A stretch of 64,000 nucleotides of DNA, from assembly GCA_034440575.1 (NCBI GenBank), contig JAOTOL010001335.1:62001-126000 (forward strand). Reading direction: 5' to 3'. Every line of letters begins with the position of its first letter. The first letter of the stretch is position 1. Below, in pieces: positions 1-18,065 of the stretch. A program made the translations under genes and the position numbers. The notes under the pieces are model-generated. The model was given only the letters and a program-made list of their open reading frames with translations, was not told where the DNA came from and searched no databases. Origin of the DNA: Imbricaverruca yamaguchii (Eukaryota; Arthropoda; Thecostraca; Neoverrucidae).

Positions 1-690
1 AGCTCGCCAGACAAGTGTTGGGCAGCTCGCCAGACATGTGTTGGGCAGCTCGCCAGACATGTGTTGGGCAGCTCGCCAGACATGTGTTGGGCAGCTCGCC
101 AGACATGTGTTGGGCAGCTCGCCAGACATGTGTTGGGCAGCTCGCCAGACATGTGTTGGGCAGCTCGCCAGACATGTGTTGGGCAGCTCGCCAGACATGT
201 GTTGGGCAGCTCGCCAGACATGTGTTGGGCAGCTCGCCAGACATGTGTTGGGCAGCTCGCCAGACATGTGTCGGGCAGCTCGCCAGACATGTGTTGGGCA
301 GCTCGCCAGACATGTGTCGGGCAGCTCGCCAGACATGTGTTGGGCAGCTCGCCAGACATGTGTCGGGCAGCTCGCCAGACATGTGTTGGGCAGCTCGCCA
401 GACATGTGTCGGGCAGCTCGCCAGACATGTGTTGGGCAGCTCGCCAGACATGTGTTGGGCAGCTCACCAGACATGTGTTGGGCAGCTCGCCAGACATGTG
501 TTGGGCAGCTCGCCAGACATGTGTTGGGCAGCTCGCCAGACATGTGTTGGGCAGCTCGCCAGACATGTGTTGGGCAGCTCGCCAGACATGTGTCGGGCAG
601 CTCGCCAGACATGTGTTGGGCAGCTCGCCAGACATGTGTTGGGCAGGTCGCCAAACATGTGTCGGGCAGCTCGCCAGACATGTGCTGCAA
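1..690. repeat. 23-bp minisatellite array, truncated by window edge
   Basis: About 30 head-to-tail copies of a 23-bp unit built on cagctcgccagacatgtg followed by t(t/c)ggg. Most differences are a single T/C change in tgtTggg/tgtCggg. The last two or three units decay near 645-690 (aggtcgccaaacatg). Because 23 is not a multiple of 3, all three + frames stay open for long stretches and repeat every 69 bases; these are not genes. The array starts before the window. Confidence 0.97.
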
Positions 691-1526
691 TTCAGGCAGT
701 AAAATAAGGCGGAGACTAGTCCCTCACGTGGGCAAAAACGACACCCGAGTTCGACTTGGAGCCGTGCGTGAGGTTGGCTGGACCGCAGCCGGAGAGCCTA
801 AAGACGCCATACACAGCCCACCGGGTGGCCTCATGCGCCGTGGACGCTGGCTACCTGGGGGCAGATCCCCTCCCGCTGATACTCTGAGATCGCAGCGCCA
901 GGCCGTGAAATGACACGAATTGCCGGCTGCGCCACCATGCCATGCCATGACATGGCTCACAGGACGCAACCAGCCGTGGTGCATCCACACCGTGTCGTGC
1001 AAGTAACGGCCTGAAGTCAGGACGATGCTGGCCGTCTCCTATCAATTTCCAGGCACGTATTATCAATCAAATGTTGCTGTAAAATCATACCTTGGAACTC
1101 CCCGTCAAAATTAAAGAAATATTCGAGTATTCAAGAAGAGCGATGATCTTTTTTTTTCCAGCTCGACTTCCATCCCTTTTTCACCCCCACCCAAGGAATT
1201 ATCCGGCGGCGAGGATATGCCCTCGGGGCATATGCACGTGGCACGAGGCGAGAATGTGTCCTCCGGCCACATGTGTCCTCCGGGTTTAAGTGGCACGAGG
1301 CGAGTATGTGTCCTCATGTCATGTGTATGTGGAACGCATCTTCGGGCACGCATTCACAACAACTGAAAACTAGAAATACAATTGTAATGATTTTAAGCTT
1401 TTAAAAAAATTTACGACGCAAATGCGCAATTTCGCTTCGTATGTATATGTGGGTTTCGATGTAGCATACAAGGTCACGTTCGGTAAGAAGTGCTCCTGTT
1501 CTACCTTCCAGGCCAGACTTCCTACG
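691..1526. other. Intergenic, no supported gene
   Basis: No ORF here has a recognisable domain or codon pattern. At 1215-1330 there is a short imperfect duplication (gtggcacgaggcgag followed by tatgtgtcctc-like sequence). Otherwise I see nothing. Confidence 0.5.
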
Positions 1527-2370
1527 TTTAACCCGTCCCGTCTCGGTGGGGGGTGGGGGGGGGGATCTTCAACCGACCCCTCAGGTTTTTCGCAGATAGT
1601 GGACGAACGGCGCGGGGTAGCGCACTCAAGTTTGGCATACCTTTTCCCACATCAATTTGGCATGGTTTCAAAAATTTTAAGTCAGGTCATCTAGGGTCAA
1701 CGAGTTAGTCAAGGTCAAGTGAGATCACCTCCAAAAACGTTCAACCAGTCGTAACGTTTTAACAGATACAGATATTTTAATGAAACTTTCAGTGTTTCCT
1801 TATCTTTAGGGATGCAACAAAATGCACCAGAGGAATTTTTCATTTTGTTTCGTTTTTGACTACATACATATTTTGCATATTTGCTAATTGCAGTTCAAGT
1901 AGAGGATTCTGGCCAAAGTAAGCATTTTTATTAGGGCAAGTTGACTTCCAACAACGTTTCTCGGTCTGCTCTACCCATTGAAAAAGGAAAATTTCAGAAA
2001 ACTCGAAAACTCAAAATTTTGAAATTTCAATAATTTTTTTGTGAGGGGGGGGGGGACAAAAAATATGGCCCTGGTCGATTTCGATGTCCTTTTGTCATCC
2101 CAAATCATTTCCTTCATATATCCTAAAAATGAACTCCCTAGGCCAAAAACATAATGTAAGTCGTGAAAAGTCATGAAAATCTAGCCCCCTGGTGACGTCA
2201 CTTTTAGGAGACATTGTTTTCGGGGATGGACGCGGTCCCTACTCGTCAAGCGCTTTCCGAAGACACCTATTTCGTTGTCGTGCGATGCTTAGTTTGTATT
2301 TTAGAGGGGATAATAAACGCCCCCCCGAGACGGAGTGTGAGGATCTGACCGGAAAGACGGCGCGGGTTAA
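1527..2370. mobile_element. Dispersed repeat family A, copy 1 (possible TIR DNA element)
   Basis: This 844-bp segment aligns with 39105-39944 over its whole length and with 52127-52692 over its interior. It begins tttaacccgtcccgtctcgg and ends with the near reverse complement (…gagacgg … agacggcgcgggttaa), so the termini are imperfect inverted repeats. There is no coding capacity, so it would be a non-autonomous DNA transposon or relic. A clear target duplication is not visible. The interior holds several AGGTCA-type half-sites, including TCAAGGTCA near 1710. Confidence 0.65.
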
Positions 2371-3562
2371 CATAGGAAGAAAACGTTTGGCAACATCAAA
2401 TCTATGATACAATATTAGTATTTGTAGCTGTAAAACATGATTGAATGATGTTCCAGAAGGCCGCTTTCCAGAAATGCATTTCAGAAATGGTGTAGGAGGA
2501 GCCAAGATACGGCAATAGGAATGCAAATAATTTTTGGAAGTTCAAGATACGAAAGAAAAAGTCAAAACTGGAAATTCAATATTAGCAAAGCTAAGCTCAA
2601 TAGTTTGATCTGTGCAAGCGCGTGCTTGGGCCTCCATACTTTTTAAGCTCGTGCTGTATACAAGTTACCATGCACACGAACGAGACAAACAATAATCTAG
2701 TTTATATCACCAAATCGTGCCTCTCGGGGGCGGCCTTCACCGTCATTCCATCATCCGGGCGCACCGCTGCCTCCTCCAACATACGCGATTGTGCAAAGTT
2801 GTTGGCATACTGTCGGTGTGAATTTGACTGGTTAATGCTGTCTCGTGTTTTTTATGTGGGCGGTATAAATTCGACTCGAGAAGTGGCTCTGTTACCCCAT
2901 CAACATAATGAAAATGCTGTTATCACCTGATGATACAGAAAACGTAGGCCGTGGCGTACATCCAACGTCTAGTTGAGGTCTATCATCGTTCAGATCAGCG
3001 TTCAGATCAGTGGAATCTGAACGCTGGAGGTCTATCGTCGTTCAGATCAGTGGAAGTCATCGGATCACATTTCATTTTCGTCTCATGAGCTGTACTGGAA
3101 CATTTGAGAAAAATGAAGCGTTTTCGCTTAATGTGGCTTGTCCTTTTTACCACCTGCTCGTTGTGAAGCATGCTTTCTCTGCTCGGCTACCTAGCAAGGT
3201 GATAGCGATTTGAACGCCTAAGATGCGACTCTTGGCTCCGGTGGTAGCAGGTGGAGGTCTGAGAAAATCCGACCAGGCGCTCGCTAGTGACGGAATAAGC
3301 GGAGTATTGCAATACGTGATAATAAGTATCTGTTTGCCTGACAGTGATAGTCTAGATTTCCCTCATTTGTACGATGATTGGTTCTCATGTTCGATGCCTT
3401 CTCTCAACCTCCAGTTCCCAAAACCACGAGCCATTCTTCAGTCACCAGCTGTAGTGCCCTTGTAGTTAGTCGGGCTCATTGGCTAGCCAAGCGGTGATGA
3501 CTTGTGGAACAGCCTCAACAGTCCAACAGTGATACCAGAATTAATCATCGTTCCTGCCTCCA
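2371..3562. other. Intergenic, no supported gene
   Basis: Only short ORFs without recognisable domains. Around 2990-3050 the phrase gttcagatcag occurs three times and once inverted (ctgaacgctg), a small local rearrangement. Nothing else is supported. Confidence 0.5.
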
Positions 3563-3566
3563 AATC

Positions 3567-3664
3567 AACAGGCAATCACGACTGACAGCAACAGGCAATC
3601 ACGACTGACAGCAACAGGCAAGCACGACTGACAGCAACAGGCAATCACGACTGACAGCAACGGA
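3567..3664. repeat. 23-bp tandem repeat, 4 copies
   Basis: Four units of aacaggcaatcacgactgac plus agc, with one t-to-g change in the third unit. The sequence is unrelated to the 23-bp array at the start of the window. Confidence 0.9.
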
Positions 3665-3879
3665 CAAACGTCCAACCGAGACACCAACCGTGTCAGCGCC
3701 CACATATTGTAACAGGCTACATCTCACTAGCATCGGCAATCCAACTGTGTCTCTCACCTCTGCCTCTTGCGTACTTCCGCTCGCGCCGACTGTCTCGGAG
3801 CGACCCTCTGACCGGGGGGAGGGGGCTGCGGTGAGCGAGGGAGAGCTGGATCAACTTCACATGGTAAATCATGCTTGGT

Positions 3880-4121
3880 CGAGAGCGAACGTGGCATCAT
3901 ATGGTGGCGTGGTCGAACGTGACATCGTATGGTGGCGTGGTCGACGTGACATCATATGGTGGCGTGGTCGAACGTGACATCATATGGTGGCGTGGTCGAA
4001 CGTGACATCATAAGGTGGCGTGGTCGAACGTGACATCATAAGGTGGCGTGGTGGAACGTGACATCATATGGTGGCGTGGTCGAACGTGACATCATATGGT
4101 GGCGTGGTCGAACGTGACATT
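3880..4121. repeat. 28-bp minisatellite, about 8 copies
   Basis: Units carry ggtggcgtggtcgaacgtga followed by catcatat. Variants include cgacgtgac (base loss) and cataagg. It lies about 0.7 kb upstream of the channel gene start. Confidence 0.92.
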
Positions 4122-4245
4122 GATCGAAGGTAGTTCCAACCGGGCCTCCCGCTCGCGCCCTCATCACTTGGTACCATGGCGGCGGCGCCAGCGTCACAGT
4201 TTTGGCCGGGGCGGAATGTGCCGACCGAGTCTCCCGGAGATATTC

Positions 4246-4374
4246 GCACGAGAGATTCGCCGCGAGAGATTCGCCGCGAGAGGTTCGCCGCGAGAGGTTC
4301 GCCGCGAGAGGTTCGCCGCGAGAGGTTCGCCGCGAGAGGTTCGCCGCGAGAGGTTCGCCGCGAGAGATTCGCCG
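4246..4374. repeat. 14-bp minisatellite, about 9 copies
   Basis: Repeats of gccgcgagaggttc with a gattc variant at both ends. The long reading frames on both strands (REVRRERFAARG-type and its complement) are a product of the repeat and not a protein. Confidence 0.9.
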
Positions 4375-4832
4375 ATCTTGGAATGTGCCGAGAGATATTC
4401 GCCTTCTGTCAATGTGCCATTTCACAGCCGGCCAGCGCCCGTCGCGTCGCAGACCAAATGCCTCAGAGCCCGGATCCCATGATACATGGGAGCCAAATGC
4501 ATTGAAAAGAGGGGTCAAAAGCTAATTTCATTACAGATAACACACAGACACCCTGCATTGCAAGTGCATCCCTGCGAAAGGGGGAAGCAGGAGAAGCTCT
4601 TCTTGGTACCAATAAGTTGAACAGTGACAAACAGTGGCGCAGTCAGAATTAAGTTAGCAAAGTTAGGTGAAACTATCAAAAGGTCTCGTTTGTTCTAGTT
4701 CATTTTTGATAATAAGAGAGGGGGCGGACCCCCGCCCCTCGCTGCGCCTTTGTTTATAATATTATACAGGATCTGATTTAACCTAAAATCATTGTGGATG
4801 GGGTGGGGACAAAAACAAAGTATGTGGTGGAC

Positions 4833-11373
<6,541 letters not shown>

Positions 11374-12311
11374 GGGACATGTCATAACATCCAAAGCTAA
11401 TTTACGAGCAAAGTTCATGACGTCAAAAGCTCACAAGTACCAACGATCATGATTCACCGTATTCCGTCTCAGCCAACTTCCAAAAATGGCTTTTCTTCCT
11501 GAAGCTATGCTGCTGAGTCTTAGCTGTATCTTACCTTTCAGCTTCGCGGCTCTGCAGCTGTCTGGCTGTCGCTGAAGATTTTACTTCGCAATGTTCAGGA
11601 CTGAAAGGCAAAAAATTGGTGAAACTCAAGCCCAACCAAAAGTTTTTTTTGTTAAACTCCTCTTCTGCTAACAGCCATATGAAGTGGCAGGGCTCCGCTC
11701 GAAATCTTCATTGTGCACTGAAAACACTTCTACGACAACGCACACACTACGTCTGCGTGCATACTACGTCTATGCGCACATTACGTCTACGTGCACATTA
11801 TGTCTACGCGCACACTACGTCTACGTGCACACTACGGCTACGCACGTGTTGTTTTATGAAAATTACTTGTGGTGGGGCAACGTGCTACAGGATATGGCTG
11901 TTTAACACGCGCACCGGAGGGCGAGGGGGCGGAGTCCACGAACCTGTTGCCTTTTTGCGCTATCTCATGAACGGACGGCGATACTGTAATGCAATCCTGC
12001 AACGTTGTTAGGAATAGACAAACGCATCCTATGCAATACAGATAGAATCCTTGGATAAATATAGGAGCTGCGGGGTTGCCAAACCGACCGGGAGGCGGCC
12101 GGTGGACGTTCAATGTATCAAAGGCTTCGTCGATCCGTCGGGCCGAAGGTGCGGTGAGGCAGCCGATCACGACCTCATTTGACCCTAAAGGTCTAGGGCC
12201 ATGCAATTTATATTGAAGCGAGTTCATTACATGCGTAGTCTATCCTCAAAATCTTGTGTTTATAGCTTCAGTAGTTTACGAACTCACCAGGAAAGGGTGC
12301 GAATCCTCCTC
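11374..12311. other. Downstream of the channel gene, no supported gene
   Basis: Contains a short 17-bp-period array at 11738-11840 (tacgtctacgtgcacac-like, about six units). No convincing AATAAA close to the channel stop codon was found. Nothing else is recognised. Confidence 0.5.
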
Positions 12312-12772
12312 AACCGTCATGTGCACGTTATGTGAGAGTTACTCCCCCGTCATGTGCACGTTATGTGAGAGTCACTCCCCCGTCATGTGCACGTTATGTG
12401 AGAGTCACTCCCCCGTCATGTGCACGTTATGTGAGAGTCACTCCCCCGTCATATGCACGTTATGTGAGAGTCACTCCCCCGTCATGTGCACGTTATGTGA
12501 GAGTCACTCCCCCGTCATGTGCACGTTATGTGAGAGTCACTCCCCCGTCATATGCACGTTATGTGAGAGTCACTCCCCCGTCATGTGCACGTTATGTGAG
12601 AGTCACTCCCCCGTCATGTGCACGTTATGTGAGAGTCACTCCCCCGTCATGTGCACGTTATGTGAGAGTCACTCCCCCGTCATGTGCACGTTATGTGAGA
12701 GTCACTCCCCCGTCATGTGCACGTTATGTGAGAGTCACTCCCCCGTCATGTGCACGCTATGTGAGAGTCACT
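12312..12772. repeat. 33-bp minisatellite, about 14 copies
   Basis: Units of cccccgtcatgtgcacgtta followed by tgtgagagtcact. They are nearly identical; two copies have catatg in place of catgtg. Since 33 is a multiple of 3, two frames stay open (MCTLCESHSPV and MRVTPPSCARY repeats). No start context or splice sites support coding. Confidence 0.95.
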
Positions 12773-14170
12773 CCGACGCGCGTGTTTATCGACAGTCCTG
12801 AATTATGTTTGCATGCTAGATTTAGGTCACGCCATCTGCTAATAGGATGAACTTGTAGTTGATGTAATGCTCACGACAATGAAGTGAAAAATACAACCAC
12901 ACGCCTGGACGACAAGATTATCACATAATGGGTACAGTAGTTTCCGACTCACTTGGAAGCCTGACAAAAGAATGCGATATTCGGGACGTTCTGCTCTCTC
13001 TACTCACAAGAGTTAGCCAGCCAGGTTTACTCCGTTGCTCAAATATCAACAAACAAAGTTATCTTACAATCTACGAGTCCCCCCACACATACGTGATGGC
13101 GCACTGTGCATGTATTATTAATACTAATCCGCGCTGTCTCGACGGGGGGGGGGGGGTCGTTTCCACGGTTTTCCACCTAATGTTTTCCACTAACAGTGAA
13201 AAAAATTGTGGCATGTACCACACAAATCCCGCTGGACCCCAAAAATCGCGCACCCTAATAATCGCCTCGGGGGCCCAAAGGTCGTTCCGGAGACCCGAAA
13301 AATGACTGTTGGTTATTGGTTTTACGACACATCGACCGTTGAGTCATGTAGCGGGGTGTGCTTATCCACCACCGAGGGGGTGGCGTGCCTGTCCCGCTAC
13401 TGATAAGGCGCTGTCTTAACCCACCACCGACGGGGTGGGGTATTTGTCCCACCACTGATAAGGCGATGTCTTTACCCACCGATTGTAGGTTGAGTACATT
13501 CCTGTCCTGCTCTTCATAGCTTGGAAGCCAACTTTATTTAAGCTTCCTATATCTTTTTATTGGTTTTTTTTTGCACCGGATGCACACACGCATAAACTTT
13601 TTTCTTTTTTTTTCTTAATTAATTGTTTTCTTCGTGCTAACTATCTTGGCTAAATTGTTTCGTTGGGATCGCCACGATCCTCCAGGGGGTGAGCTTCCCC
13701 CCCCCCCCTCCTTCGCAGGGAGAACGTGCATTTCCCGACAGTTCAACCTTGAACCTGACCAAGTTTTCCTTAAATATCACGCATGCAAACACACCGGATG
13801 TGCTCATACAGTTGAGACGCATCGCATCGATGCCGGTACACACATAAATTGCTGTCAACATCGGCGAACGCGTGCGAAAACACCGCTCGGCGAGGACTGA
13901 TCGTCGATGCAAATGTTTGCGAGTAATCTACAATCTAATATAATCTAATCCAATCAGCGATAGTGCACAGTAGGGCAGCAAGGTCGCTGCACGGTCGGCA
14001 GTATTTGACCAGAATAACACCCTCAGGCGTCGTGAGGAGTCGCCCGGCTGACAGTCGGTGCGGATAATGGCGCCGTGAAGAAGCAAACAGGGTTCGCGTG
14101 CACTGTCACAACGACGGCCTCCTCACAACTAAGTGAAGGACTTTAGATTATTCGTGTGCGCCCGGCAGCC
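12773..14170. other. Intergenic, homopolymer-rich, no supported gene
   Basis: Apart from the 55-bp repeat this stretch has poly-G (13146), poly-T (13565-13620) and poly-C (13697) runs and ORFs of no more than 125 codons without domains. Confidence 0.5.
13366..13483. repeat. 55-bp direct repeat, two copies plus a fragment
   Basis: ccaccaccgagggggtgg … tactgataaggcgctgtctt recurs as ccaccaccgacggggtgg … cactgataaggcgatgtctt, followed by a truncated third start (acccaccg). Confidence 0.8.
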
Positions 14171-14176
14171 CGCTGC

Positions 14177-14631
14177 TATATAAGCCACTGCTGCCTTTAC
14201 CTCTGGACATTACTGAACCGCATTGTCAAGTACATAAATTAACCCGAACAAGTATGGAACGTACAAGACATAGCACACACCAGGCTGCAGTGCTGCTTAC
14301 AGTGGCGTGGACAAGGGAAGGCGAAGAGGGCAGCCACCCTACCCCTCCTCGGTCGGAAGGGGCCCTGCATGTGCTGTAGGGGGGTCCGGACCACGTCGCG
14401 CTGGGCGGTGCCGGAGCGGGTTCTGGGCACTGGGCGGTTGGCGGCTGGGCGGTTGGCGGGCGACTGCGGCTGGCCGCCGCCGGGCCGGCTGGTGGTTGCC
14501 GGGGAGTCGTCTCCCTCACCCACAGCTTCTGCAAACGCTCCGACATCCTTCCAACCCTTCTGCGGCCCGTCGCCACCACTACACGAATTTGTTTTAGCGA
14601 GACCAGGCTCCCATCCACATCACATACGCCC
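14177..14631 (+). promoter_or_regulatory. Candidate core promoter and first exon
   Basis: A TATA box (ctatataagcc, 14176-14186) sits in a GC-rich stretch. About 30 bp downstream is an initiator-like cattact, and a consensus donor cGTGAGTcag lies at 14632. The GC-rich interval between has short + frames, for example from 14369, with no recognised domain. Any downstream exons would be cut off by the CR1 element at 14946. An alternative minus-strand frame (14226-14618) is equally unassigned. Confidence 0.25.
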
Positions 14632-15054
14632 GTGAGTCAGCCCAGCTGGTCATGTGGCGAGGAGGGGTTGTGGGTTTTGGGTGAGACGTGACACTGTCTG
14701 ATGGTTATGATTCGGGTACACGACATGGGTACTGCCACCGCCGCCGGCACTCGTCCATTTACTGGACCCACCCGTGTACCCCAAGACAACACAGCACATT
14801 CACCATCCACTCACCACCCCCCCCCGCACACGCACAGCATCGACGTTCTCGGGGCAGCTAGATGCAAGCATGGCTCGGGTAACATCCAGTACAACTTTGG
14901 CAGTGATATTTCTGGCCGCTGAATACTTGCGTTGAATTCGAACCATAAAGACATAAAGACATAAAGACATACAAGATTAGTGCAACTATGAGCCACAAGG
15001 GCCCTTCTTGGTTGCACTCTGTACACTGAACCAGTTGCCCACCAAATCTGTCAA

Positions 15055-18000
15055 TCAGCCCTCCCTGTAATACTGAAAAGCAAGCCCTCTATTCTTATAA
15101 TGATTGTCTATGCTGTTTTTAAAGATGTTCAATGTGCTGCTACTGACGATGTTTTCTGGCAGCTGGTTCCAGTGTTCCACTACCCTGTTGGTGAAAAAAG
15201 TTTGCCTTAACCTTGTTCTGCTGTGGTTAACTTTAATTTTGAATTTATGACCTCTAATTGCATCATTTCTGTTAAATTCAAACATTTCCCCAAGGTATCC
15301 CCTCTCCAGACCATTGACAAATTTAAAGACCTCGATGAGATCTCCTCTCAGCCTTCTATATCTAAGTGAAAACATATTCAATTTCTTCAATCTTTCCTCA
15401 TATGCCAGGTTGCTTATGCCATTAACCATTTTTGTAGCCCTCTGTTGTACTCTCTCCAAAAGCCAACAATATTTTTCATAGCTAGGAGACCAAGCTTGGA
15501 TGCGGTATTCCAAATGTGGCCTGACGTATGCACAGTAAAGCTTCCTGATCACTTCCTCACTTCTGTATGATACATTCCTATTTATTGCCCAGAGCATTCT
15601 CAATGCCTTCTTCCTGGCTTCCTTGGTCTGTTCTGATGCCCCCAGTTTTGTGTTTAGAATAACACCTAAATCCTTCTCCTGTTCAGTCACTGATAGCACT
15701 TGGCCACCCATCAAGTATGGAGCCTTCATATGCTGCTTACCTACATGCATGATTTTGCACTTATCAAAGTTAAATTTCATTTGCCATTTTTCGGACCACT
15801 TCACAAGTTCGTCTAAGTCTTTTTGCAGCGAGATATGCTCGTCCTGACCTGTTATTGCCCTAAAGACCTTCAAATCATCCGCAAATTTCAAAACTTTACT
15901 GCTTAGGCCACTTTCAATGTTATTTACAAATATAATGAACAGTAATGGCCCTAGTACTGACCCCTGGGGGACTCCACTAAGAACATTTTGCCATGATGAC
16001 TTTGTACCATTTAGCATCACTCTTTGCTGTCTATCTGAAAGCCACAACTCTATCCATTTTAAGATGCTACCTGCAATACCATGGGACTGAAGCTGTATCA
16101 TTAACCGTTTATGGGGTACCTTATCAAAGGCCTTACTAAAGTCAAGATATGCTACATCAACCTGATTTCCCTGATCAAATTGTTCTGTGGCGAAGTTCAA
16201 AAAGTCCAAGAGGTTTGTGAGACACGATCGTCCTTTTCTAAACCCATGTGGAGTATTTTGAATCAATCTGCTACCTTCCAGATAACTAACTATTCTATAT
16301 TTGATAATTGATTCGAGTACCTTGCAGACTAGGGATGTGAGACTTATTGGCCTATAGTTTTCAACTTTCCCTCTTTCTCCTTTCTTGAAAATAGGAACTA
16401 CATTTGCCCTTTTCCAATCGGTTGGAATTTCATTATGTGAAACTGATCTACAAAATATTATACTAAGTGGAAATGCCGGTTCCTTTTCAGTTTCCCGCAA
16501 CACCCTAGCATAAATTTCATCAGGTCCTGCTGCCTTATTTGTCTTTATTTTCCTGATATGATTGTAAACAACATCACTATCAATGAAATCAACATCATTT
16601 GTCAGATCCCATGTCACTGAACTATGGTGTACGGTCGGCAGATTGGTCATATCTTCCAATGTAAACACTGATTTGAACTGCTTGCTCAGCTCCTCAACCA
16701 TCTCACTCTCCTCACCCAATTTAGTCCCGTTTACTTCCAGTGGACCAATTGTGCTAGAAACTTTACTCAGCTTGTAGAAACTAAAGAACTTTTTACTGTC
16801 CCCATTACAGTTTCTAGATAAATCCAGTTCTTTTGCTCGCTTTGCTGCTCTGGTTTTTTGCGTGACAGTGTCTCTAGCTTTTCGATACGCCTTTAGATTA
16901 ACGACATTTGAGGCTTCTCTAAAAACTCTAAATGCAGTTTTCTTAGCCTTAATTGCTTTTATCACGTCTGGTGTAAGCCATGCTGGCTTTCCTACCCTTC
17001 TTTTGCGTCTTTGCTTTTGGGGGACATGTCTAATCTGAGTTTCCTTCAAGTAAGATTTGAACTTTTCCCACATTTCACAGGCATTTAAATTGGAGAATTC
17101 TTCTTCCCATCTGATGGCACTTAAAGCCGCTCTCATGCCGTTAAAGTCTGCTCTGTTGAAATTTGGAACCTTTACCAAATTATCCTTAATAATTTCCCCT
17201 ACATGTGCCTTGAATCTAACTATGTTATGGTCACTTTTTCCCAGAGTTTCGCCTACAGTCAAGTCTTGAACCAAGTTACATAAATCCGAGAATACTAGGT
17301 CCAAGAATGAACCATGCCTGGTAGGTTCCGATACAAACTGGTGTAAGAACAGGTCCTCTTCAAGGCATTTCCCAAACATTTTGCATGGTGGGGTGCCAAC
17401 ATCAGTATTTTCAGAACCTTTTAGATTAAAGTCACCGAGAATAAGGCACTTCCTCTTAAAGTTTCTACTGATTTCCTCACAAATCACCTTGTCAAGCTCC
17501 AGTTGCTGAGAATGTGGCAGGGTTCCTGATCGGTAGAAAGCCCCTATCCTAAGAGTATTGCTGTTGCCTTTTCCCACAGTGACATCAAGCCAAATGGACT
17601 CCACAGACACATTTTTATCCCCACCTGCTACTTTTTGAGAACTGAATAAGCTATTCATATAGAGCATTACACCACCCCCTTTCATTTCTGGACCCCTATT
17701 GCACGAAAACATATTGTATCCCTGGATCTCATAGTCCTGTAAGTTATCTCCAAAATACCCTTCACTGACCCATGCCTCCGTAATGCAAACAAAATCCGGT
17801 TCCTCCTCAGCAACATAACACTTGAACTCATCAAATTTGGAACGGATACTCTGAGCATTAAACATCATACACTTAACAAATGTTCCATAACCACCTTTGG
17901 CTTTTTCATATTGAGGAGTTCTTTTATCACTAGATGAACTATAACTCTGTCCCCTTGAGTTGCTGCTGTCCCTATTTGCAGACTTTGAGGTTCTATTGCC

Positions 18001-18057
18001 TTGGCTGACACTATTGGAATATTCCTGAGTTGGCAATGCAATTTCATCCCTCCCCAC
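15055..18057 (-). CDS. CR1-like ORF2: endonuclease and reverse transcriptase (copy 1)
   Basis: About 1000 codons without a stop. The N-terminal half is an AP-type endonuclease (MMFNAQSIRSK, CLILGDFNLKG, GKSDHNIVRF). The second half is a reverse transcriptase (WKRANVVPIFKKGE, VAYLDFSKAFDKVPHKR, SGVPQGSVLGPLL and the catalytic LKFADDLKVF). The C terminus ends FQYYREG. The enzyme would nick target DNA and copy the element RNA in place. There is no ATG at the natural 5' end of the frame; the frame continues open upstream into ORF1 to about 18180. It differs from copy 2 by scattered substitutions such as DPDEIY-type and LWAINRN changes, which suggests limited age. Confidence 0.88.
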   Translation of the reverse strand: MGRDEIALPTQEYSNSVSQGNRTSKSANRDSSNSRGQSYSSSSDKRTPQYEKAKGGYGTFVKCMMFNAQSIRSKFDEFKCYVAEEEPDFVCITEAWVSEGYFGDNLQDYEIQGYNMFSCNRGPEMKGGGVMLYMNSLFSSQKVAGGDKNVSVESIWLDVTVGKGNSNTLRIGAFYRSGTLPHSQQLELDKVICEEISRNFKRKCLILGDFNLKGSENTDVGTPPCKMFGKCLEEDLFLHQFVSEPTRHGSFLDLVFSDLCNLVQDLTVGETLGKSDHNIVRFKAHVGEIIKDNLVKVPNFNRADFNGMRAALSAIRWEEEFSNLNACEMWEKFKSYLKETQIRHVPQKQRRKRRVGKPAWLTPDVIKAIKAKKTAFRVFREASNVVNLKAYRKARDTVTQKTRAAKRAKELDLSRNCNGDSKKFFSFYKLSKVSSTIGPLEVNGTKLGEESEMVEELSKQFKSVFTLEDMTNLPTVHHSSVTWDLTNDVDFIDSDVVYNHIRKIKTNKAAGPDEIYARVLRETEKEPAFPLSIIFCRSVSHNEIPTDWKRANVVPIFKKGERGKVENYRPISLTSLVCKVLESIIKYRIVSYLEGSRLIQNTPHGFRKGRSCLTNLLDFLNFATEQFDQGNQVDVAYLDFSKAFDKVPHKRLMIQLQSHGIAGSILKWIELWLSDRQQRVMLNGTKSSWQNVLSGVPQGSVLGPLLFIIFVNNIESGLSSKVLKFADDLKVFRAITGQDEHISLQKDLDELVKWSEKWQMKFNFDKCKIMHVGKQHMKAPYLMGGQVLSVTEQEKDLGVILNTKLGASEQTKEARKKALRMLWAINRNVSYRSEEVIRKLYCAYVRPHLEYRIQAWSPSYEKYCWLLERVQQRATKMVNGISNLAYEERLKKLNMFSLRYRRLRGDLIEVFKFVNGLERGYLGEMFEFNRNDAIRGHKFKIKVNHSRTRLRQTFFTNRVVEHWNQLPENIVSSSTLNIFKNSIDNHYKNRGLAFQYYREG

Positions 18058-18065
18058 CCCATTTC

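Noticed and set aside
15..913. Long overlapping + frames (MLGSSPDMCW-type) in the 23-bp array
   Set aside because: All three frames are open because of the repeat itself; there are no splice or start signals and no domain.
4036..4525. Frames on both strands with RRERFAARG-type repeats
   Set aside because: Generated by the 14-bp and 28-bp arrays.
14935..14945. B-box-like ggttcgaattc on the minus strand beside the CR1 tail (possible tRNA or SINE)
   Set aside because: No A box at the right distance and no cloverleaf can be drawn; the flanking bases belong to the CR1 target duplication.
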